Origin: JAGTVB01 sp964624765
GTDB taxonomy: Bacteria > Pseudomonadota > Gammaproteobacteria > HK1
Direction: 5' to 3'
Length of the DNA: 20,014 bases
Assembly: GCA_964624765.1 (NCBI GenBank)
Contig: CAZUZO010000051.1
Coordinates: 1-20,014 of the forward strand
Shown: piece after piece, positions 16,025-20,014 of the stretch
Position numbering within the stretch: the first letter of the stretch is position 1
How the letters are laid out: the number at the start of each line of letters is the position of its first letter
Notes under the pieces: generated by a model
What the model was told of the DNA's origin: nothing
The model's database searches: none
Seen by the model: only the letters and a program-made list of their open reading frames with translations
Program-made: the position numbers and the translations under genes

Positions 16025-16164
16025 GAGGTTGTGAAAAACCGTCGCGAGCGGCCCGAGAGCCAGGCGGACGGCGCCAAGCCGAGAGACATATCAGAGCGAT
16101 AGGCGAGGAGCGAGCACCGCCCAACGCCGCTATCGGGTTGTGTAGCAGGTTTTTTCACAACCTC
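16025..16164 (+). mobile_element. MITE-like element, copy 1
   Basis: This 140 bp non-coding element has terminal inverted repeats beginning GAGGTTGTGAAAAA (left 16025-16040, right 16148-16164, one A shorter on the left). It is flanked on both sides by TGA (16022-16024 and 16165-16167), consistent with a 3-bp target duplication. A second copy, inverted and about 89% identical, is at 19871-20011. An internal CGATAG/CTATCG pair adds secondary structure. It carries no ORF that could encode a transposase. GAG ends with a TNA target fit the IS1031 group of the IS5 family, which is a recollection of family rules rather than a database match. It lies between the YjbQ-family gene and opgG. Confidence 0.8.
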
Positions 16165-16231
16165 TGAGTCCAACGTGGCAAACCTGCGCAACCTCGACAG
16201 ACCAAGCTAAGCACAGGTTCCACAACACCGT

Positions 16232-16675
16232 TTAAGTCGCCCGTTGAGCGACCGAATCCCCCTCCCCCTCTACAGTCACCGTGAGCCGACGTTGGTCTGC
16301 TGCCAACCGGTGTTCCCAGACGTAGATCCCTTGCCAAGTGCCCAGGGCACAGCGCCCACCCGTAACGGGAATATGCACTCCGGTTTGCGTCAACACGGTG
16401 CGAACATGGGCCGGCATATCATCAGGGCCTTCCAAGGTGTGTTGAAATACCGCATCGCCATCGGGCACCAGACGTGACATGAACGCTTCCAAGTCTCGGC
16501 GCACCGTCGGATCGGCGTTCTCACACAGGATCAGCGAGGCACTGGTGTGGTGGATAAAGACGTGACATAACCCTACCCGAACGCCGGAATGGGCAACCAC
16601 CGTCTGCACGCGCGGCGTGACATCGTAAATTCCGCGTCCCCGGGTGGCCACGGAAAAGCTTTGTTGAGCCCACAT
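16232..16675 (-). CDS. YjbQ/UPF0047 family protein
   Basis: This 147-residue protein is of the YjbQ/UPF0047 family, annotated in databases as secondary thiamine-phosphate synthase from weak activity in E. coli; its true role is unsettled. Landmarks are VGLCHVFIHHTSASLILCENADPTVRRDLEAF-type sequence across about residues 35-66, the HTLEGPDDMPAHVRTVL region (about 79-95) and the signature GGRCALGTWQGIYVWEHR (about 107-124). The conserved histidines of the putative active site are in FIHHTSAS and near DMPAH. The frame runs to 16816, but ATG 16675 is chosen because GGAGG lies nine bases upstream and family members start here. It lies 137 bp downstream of the SDR gene on the same strand and could share its transcript. 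Confidence 0.9.
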   Translation of the reverse strand: MWAQQSFSVATRGRGIYDVTPRVQTVVAHSGVRVGLCHVFIHHTSASLILCENADPTVRRDLEAFMSRLVPDGDAVFQHTLEGPDDMPAHVRTVLTQTGVHIPVTGGRCALGTWQGIYVWEHRLAADQRRLTVTVEGEGDSVAQRAT

Positions 16676-16812
16676 GATCCTTTTCCTCCATCGACTCCCT
16701 GGGCGGCAACCGCCGCCGACCAACGGACCCTCGACGCCGATCGCCGACGAATGGATGACCACGCCCCGAAACCTGCGACCCTCGCAACGACACGCGGTGG
16801 CAATCGAGCGCC

Positions 16813-17664
16813 TCACGACGGATCGGTCGACTCGATCAGTGCTGCGTAGCCCTCACGAAATGTGGGGAACTTGAAGCGATATCCGGATGCCAGCAACCGG
16901 GCATTGCGACAGCGTTTGTTGCCTCGCTGCGGCGCAACCTCGGCCGCCATCGCCGATACCCGTCGTGGGGGTGCGACACCCAACTTGTGTGCAATCCATG
17001 TCATCACCTCACATTCCGCCGCAGGTTCACAGTCAACGCCCAGATACAGGGATGCCGGCTCCTCAAGTGCCATCAGATGTCGCAGCACGCCGGCACAATC
17101 ATCGCGATGGATCCGGTTGGTATACTGCGGTGGATCATCGATGCAGGGCTTACCGGTGCGTACCCGCTCGATAAGGCGTCGGCGATCTGGTCCATAGATG
17201 CCTCCGAACCGAACCACGGTGGCGGGGAACGGACCGTTTGCCACACGCCGCTCACCTTCCAACATCCGCCGCCCTGAGAACCCGTCTGGGTGGGTCGGCG
17301 TCCCTTCGTCCACCCAGACGCCATCCGATTGGCCGTAAACCGAGGTGCTGGACGCGAAAATAAACCGCCGCACACCCTGGGACGCCCCCAGGGCAACTTG
17401 GACATTGCGGACACCGTCGACGTAGGCGGCCCGATAGGCGGCATCGGAATAGCCGCTAGCCGCCACCAGATAGAATGCATAATCGATGACGGGCAATCTC
17501 TCGAGGATGCTAGGTTGCGTGACATCTCCCGTTACCGGGATCAACGGTGGCGCTAGGGCACTCGCCTGGCGACGTAATCCATATACGGTGTGACCCTCAT
17601 CGGCGAGCAAGCGCCCAAGGGCGATACCGACGTCGCCACATCCAAAGATCATGATCCGAGCCAT
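16813..17664 (-). CDS. YeeZ-like SDR family epimerase/dehydratase
   Basis: This 283-residue extended short-chain dehydrogenase/reductase has the dinucleotide-binding loop IFGCGDVGIALG at the N-terminus (GxGxxG, about residues 5-16). FIFASSTSVYGQSDG follows mid-protein, then FGGIYGPDR and NRIHRDDCAGVL, which are typical of NAD-dependent epimerases of the YeeZ type. The usual YxxxK catalytic pair appears replaced by FSGRR followed by MLEGER, as is common in YeeZ-like proteins, so classical epimerase chemistry is doubtful. The frame is open to 17718; I chose ATG 17664 because the Rossmann strand follows at once, though its RBS is weak. The substrate is unknown. It is divergent from the comB-like gene. 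Confidence 0.87.
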   Translation of the reverse strand: MARIMIFGCGDVGIALGRLLADEGHTVYGLRRQASALAPPLIPVTGDVTQPSILERLPVIDYAFYLVAASGYSDAAYRAAYVDGVRNVQVALGASQGVRRFIFASSTSVYGQSDGVWVDEGTPTHPDGFSGRRMLEGERRVANGPFPATVVRFGGIYGPDRRRLIERVRTGKPCIDDPPQYTNRIHRDDCAGVLRHLMALEEPASLYLGVDCEPAAECEVMTWIAHKLGVAPPRRVSAMAAEVAPQRGNKRCRNARLLASGYRFKFPTFREGYAALIESTDPS

Positions 17665-18007
17665 TGACAACCGTCGCGTGGTACGTTGAGTGGCATCGAT
17701 GGGCCGTGCCCATCGCATCTTACGAAACAGCGCCTATTAATCCCGCCGTTCACCGGCTGTAGTCAGAACGACCCAACCGGGCAAGGTCAGGCGCTTGCTT
17801 GCCAGCCCCAGGCTGAGAGAGCAGCAAAGGCGTCCATGACCCGGAACAACACCCCCTCGCGCTATGTTAACCTGTCGTGACAGCATCGGCATCATGAAAA
17901 AGCACACCCTCAGGCGCGTCCAATGCCACGCCAAAGTGTTTGAGGCAGAGAGCGCGCCGAGGGCACTGAAGCCGTCCAACTCATCAACCGCGCGAGCGTG
18001 ACCGGTC
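17665..18007. other. Divergent spacer between SDR and comB-like genes
   Basis: This 343 bp region lies between two genes read away from each other and should hold two promoters, but no clear -35/-10 pair stands out. A small inverted repeat, TGTC-GT-GACA, is at 17873-17882. A possible 35-codon ORF (17894-18001, starting MKKHTLRRVQ) ends seven bases before the comB-like ATG; it has no recognisable motif and no good RBS. No longer coding frame is convincing. Confidence 0.4.
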
Positions 18008-18709
18008 ATGGAAATCATCATCGAAAGTCTGGTGGAAGGCGCGCGCCGGGCCATGGGCACGGTGGTCGTGATCGATGTCTTCCGTGCTTTTACCACCGCC
18101 GCCGTCGCCTTTGCCCGCGGGGCGAAAGCGATCGTACTGACCGCCGATCCGGAAACCGCCCTGGCGCTACGGGCCGCCGGAATCGGCGAGCTGTGCATGG
18201 GGGAGGTCGGTGGCAAACGTCCGGCTGGATTCGATTTTGGTAATTCCCCCTACGAACTCTCTCAGGTATCGCTGCAGGGCAAGACGCTCATCCAATCGAC
18301 GCGAGCGGGCACCGTCGGTGTCTGCGCCGTCACCAGTACCGATGCCCTCTATGCCGCCTCGCTGCTGACGGCGGCGGCAACCGCCAAAATGGTGAGGGCC
18401 GCCGCGCCGCCGGTGGTCACGCTGGTTGCGATGGGCTCCCAAGGCCAGCAACGCACAGACGAAGACGAGCAATGTGCGCTTTATCTTCGCAACCTGTTAT
18501 TGGGTCATCAGCCAGACCGCAAAGCGGTGCGCAAACTCGTGCTCGCCGGTGCCGAAGCGGCCAAGTTCGACGACCCGGAACAGTTACACTTTCACCCGCA
18601 AGATCGGGAACTCGCGCTGGCAATCGACAGTGCAGACTTCGCCATCGAGGTCAAGAAACGCGCTGGGCTATTGGTGGCCGAACCATGCAGGCCGGCCGCT
18701 CCCCCCTAA
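18008..18709 (+). CDS. ComB-like 2-phosphosulfolactate phosphatase family
   Basis: This 233-residue protein is of the ComB family, whose archaeal members dephosphorylate 2-phosphosulfolactate in coenzyme M synthesis. Landmarks are VVVIDVFRAFTTAAVAF (19-35), GEVGGKRPAGFDFGNSPYEL, LIQSTRAGTVGV and the acidic motif SQGQQRTDEDEQCALYL, the last matching the GxxxxxDxxCA region of the family. Many bacteria without coenzyme M carry such proteins, and no other coenzyme M gene (comA, comC, comDE) is in the window, so the substrate is probably another phosphorylated 2-hydroxy acid. ATG 18008 gives the normal N-terminus MEIIIESL; the RBS is weak. The TAA stop overlaps the stop of the converging aminopeptidase gene by four bases. 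Confidence 0.88.
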   Translation: MEIIIESLVEGARRAMGTVVVIDVFRAFTTAAVAFARGAKAIVLTADPETALALRAAGIGELCMGEVGGKRPAGFDFGNSPYELSQVSLQGKTLIQSTRAGTVGVCAVTSTDALYAASLLTAAATAKMVRAAAPPVVTLVAMGSQGQQRTDEDEQCALYLRNLLLGHQPDRKAVRKLVLAGAEAAKFDDPEQLHFHPQDRELALAIDSADFAIEVKKRAGLLVAEPCRPAAPP

Positions 18710-19854
18710 CCGTTACCGAACGATCCCCCTCCAAGCACCGCTGGTGGCTCGGTGGGTGGCGTTCCTCGCGTGCCAGCAGCGTTAGGCTGCGCCATCGAGG
18801 GCCCGTCGAGCAGCTCCGCTAACAAGGTATTACGCTCATCCGTAGCCAGAGCCGCTAACGTCTCGCAGGCGCGGTAGAAAGCCACCAGATCATATTCATG
18901 AAACGCCAATAAACGCTGAAAGGCTGGCACCAGATCGTAATAAGTCGCTACCGAAGCTAGCTTCGCGTTATTCGGTCCCGCGGCCACCCAACGTTCATAA
19001 TCCGCCGTCTGGTGTAACGCTTCACTGCGCTTCACTGCCTGTTGCAAGCCACGAAAAATTTGCGCCTTGTATCGGCGCTTGTCCTGGGTCGCCAGAGGTT
19101 GGCGGTATAGCGTCGTGAGCTGGTCACGGGTAACATCGATCAGACTGAGGAAATGTTCGTGCTGCGCCGCGCTTCGGCGATAGGTTTGCAGCGCCTCTCG
19201 GTCGCCCCAAGCACGCAACCACCGCTCGACGCCTTCGCGTTCCACCGTCACGGCAAACGCTTCATTGAAGCGGGTATCTCCCTTGATATACAGTCTTTGA
19301 TGGGCAAGCTCATGAAAGATCATGGCCACTAGTGCGGTGGGCGACTGGTCCAGCATGGTGCTCAGCAGCGGGTCGGCGAACCAGCCGAGAGTCGAAAAGG
19401 CGCGCACGCCCCCAACATAGGTATCGTAGCCGGCGCTGCTCAGTTTGCCAGCGTAACGGCTCGCTGCATGCGCAGAGAAGTAGCCTCGATAGCTGACACA
19501 ACCGACTACCGGGAAACACCACTCCCGCGGGTGCAAGGAAAACTCGGGTGTAGCAAAAACCACCCAGACCGCGTGAGAGCGACCGACATCGGCGTAAGTG
19601 CGATAGCTCGCGTTATCCGGGAGATGAAGCTCCTGGCTGGCAAAGGTGCGGATATCGAGCACGGTGCGAAGCGTGGCGCGTAAGTCTTCGCCCAGTCCGG
19701 CATCCTCAACGAGACGGGTAATGGGCTCGCGCTTGGCCAGCAAACCGAGCTGGCCGTCGATCGACTGGACGTAATAACCGAGCCCGGAACAGGCACCCTG
19801 AGTGATGGCACCGAGAGCCAGGATGACACGTCGAAATCCGGCGTTGGTCATCAT
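18706..19854 (-). CDS. Predicted zinc aminopeptidase lipoprotein
   Basis: This 382-residue protein is of the predicted-aminopeptidase family (PF10023 type). HELAH (181-185) followed by FNEAFA (Glu198) forms the zinc site. Upstream are the family landmarks GYYVQSIDGQLGLL (26-39), YADVGRSHAVWVVFATPEFS, WCFPVVGCVSYRGYF and YVGGVRAFSTLGWFADP. The short hydrophobic N-terminus ends in TQGAC (Cys22), an imperfect lipobox, so it is probably a periplasm-facing lipoprotein. ATG 19854 is followed by a second ATG. No Shine-Dalgarno sequence is visible, and a MITE-like copy begins 16 bp upstream, so the promoter lies inside or has been displaced by the element. The C-terminal tail after residue 350 is Pro/Gly/Thr-rich and probably disordered. 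The gene ends in a 4-bp overlap with the comB-like gene. Confidence 0.87.
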   Translation of the reverse strand: MMTNAGFRRVILALGAITQGACSGLGYYVQSIDGQLGLLAKREPITRLVEDAGLGEDLRATLRTVLDIRTFASQELHLPDNASYRTYADVGRSHAVWVVFATPEFSLHPREWCFPVVGCVSYRGYFSAHAASRYAGKLSSAGYDTYVGGVRAFSTLGWFADPLLSTMLDQSPTALVAMIFHELAHQRLYIKGDTRFNEAFAVTVEREGVERWLRAWGDREALQTYRRSAAQHEHFLSLIDVTRDQLTTLYRQPLATQDKRRYKAQIFRGLQQAVKRSEALHQTADYERWVAAGPNNAKLASVATYYDLVPAFQRLLAFHEYDLVAFYRACETLAALATDERNTLLAELLDGPSMAQPNAAGTRGTPPTEPPAVLGGGSFGNG

Positions 19855-19870
19855 TTCGACAGTTTGCTGA

Positions 19871-20011
19871 GAGCTTGTGAAAAAACCGGCTACACGACAC
19901 GATAGCGGCGTTGGGCGGTGCTCGCTCCTCGCCTATCTATTTGATATGTCTCGTCGCTGCGCGCCGTCCGCCTTGCTCTCGTGCCGCTCGCGACGGTTTT
20001 TTCACAAGCTC
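19871..20011 (-). mobile_element. MITE-like element, copy 2 (inverted)
   Basis: This 141 bp copy is inverted relative to copy 1 and about 89% identical to it. Its terminal repeats, 18 bp starting GAGCTTGTGAAAAAACCG, are perfect (19871-19888 and 19994-20011). TGA flanks it at 19868-19870 and 20012-20014, the last bases of the window. In the element's own orientation the flanks of this copy read TCA and those of copy 1 read TGA, which supports a target duplication rather than element sequence. The fourth terminal base is C at both ends here and G at both ends in copy 1. No coding capacity. It sits directly upstream of the aminopeptidase start. Confidence 0.82.
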
Positions 20012-20014
20012 TGA

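Overview
The window looks like chromosomal DNA of a Gammaproteobacterium, probably a chemolithoautotroph such as a sulfur oxidiser. The opgGH glucan genes, mpl-ubiX and a YjbQ-family gene point to that class. A complete DAB-type inorganic-carbon accumulation operon points to growth on CO2. GC content is high, genes are tightly packed, and there are no rRNA or tRNA genes, CRISPR arrays or prophage genes. The exact taxon cannot be fixed from the sequence alone.

Layout. 1-402 (+): a DUF433 antitoxin gene overlapping a truncated DUF5615 PIN-like toxin gene. 682-6554 (-): a four-gene operon read dabB, NuoM-like membrane protein, dabA, PII-like regulator, with junctions of +1, -4 and -4 bp. 6555-6999: a spacer with a short degenerate direct-repeat array that also supplies the stop codon of the next gene. 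7000-8766 (-): a CocE/NonD-type serine hydrolase. 9000-11567 (+): a five-helix membrane protein, mpl (murein peptide recycling) and ubiX (flavin prenyltransferase for ubiquinone synthesis). 11646-15929 (-): opgH and opgG (periplasmic glucans). 16232-17664 (-): a YjbQ/UPF0047 protein and a YeeZ-like SDR protein. 18008-18709 (+): a ComB-like phosphatase. 18706-19854 (-): a predicted zinc aminopeptidase lipoprotein that overlaps comB tail to tail.

How the genes work together. DabB and DabA should form an energy-coupled, one-way CO2-to-bicarbonate converter at the membrane. The PII-like protein is a plausible sensor of bicarbonate or adenylates for it, and the extra membrane protein resembles part of another NuoL/M-type antiporter subunit. 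The remaining genes are mostly envelope housekeeping: peptidoglycan recycling, osmoregulated glucans and a secreted peptidase.

The least expected structure is a pair of inverted copies, about 89% identical, of a 140-141 bp element without a gene (16025-16164 and 19871-20011). Each has terminal inverted repeats starting GAG and is flanked by TGA on both sides. They look like MITEs, possibly mobilised by an IS5-family (IS1031-like) transposase. Each lies just upstream of a minus-strand gene (opgG and the aminopeptidase), and together they bracket a 3.7 kb segment that could invert. No wholly new multi-gene system is evident. The best candidates for something under-described are the four-gene DAB variant and this MITE family.
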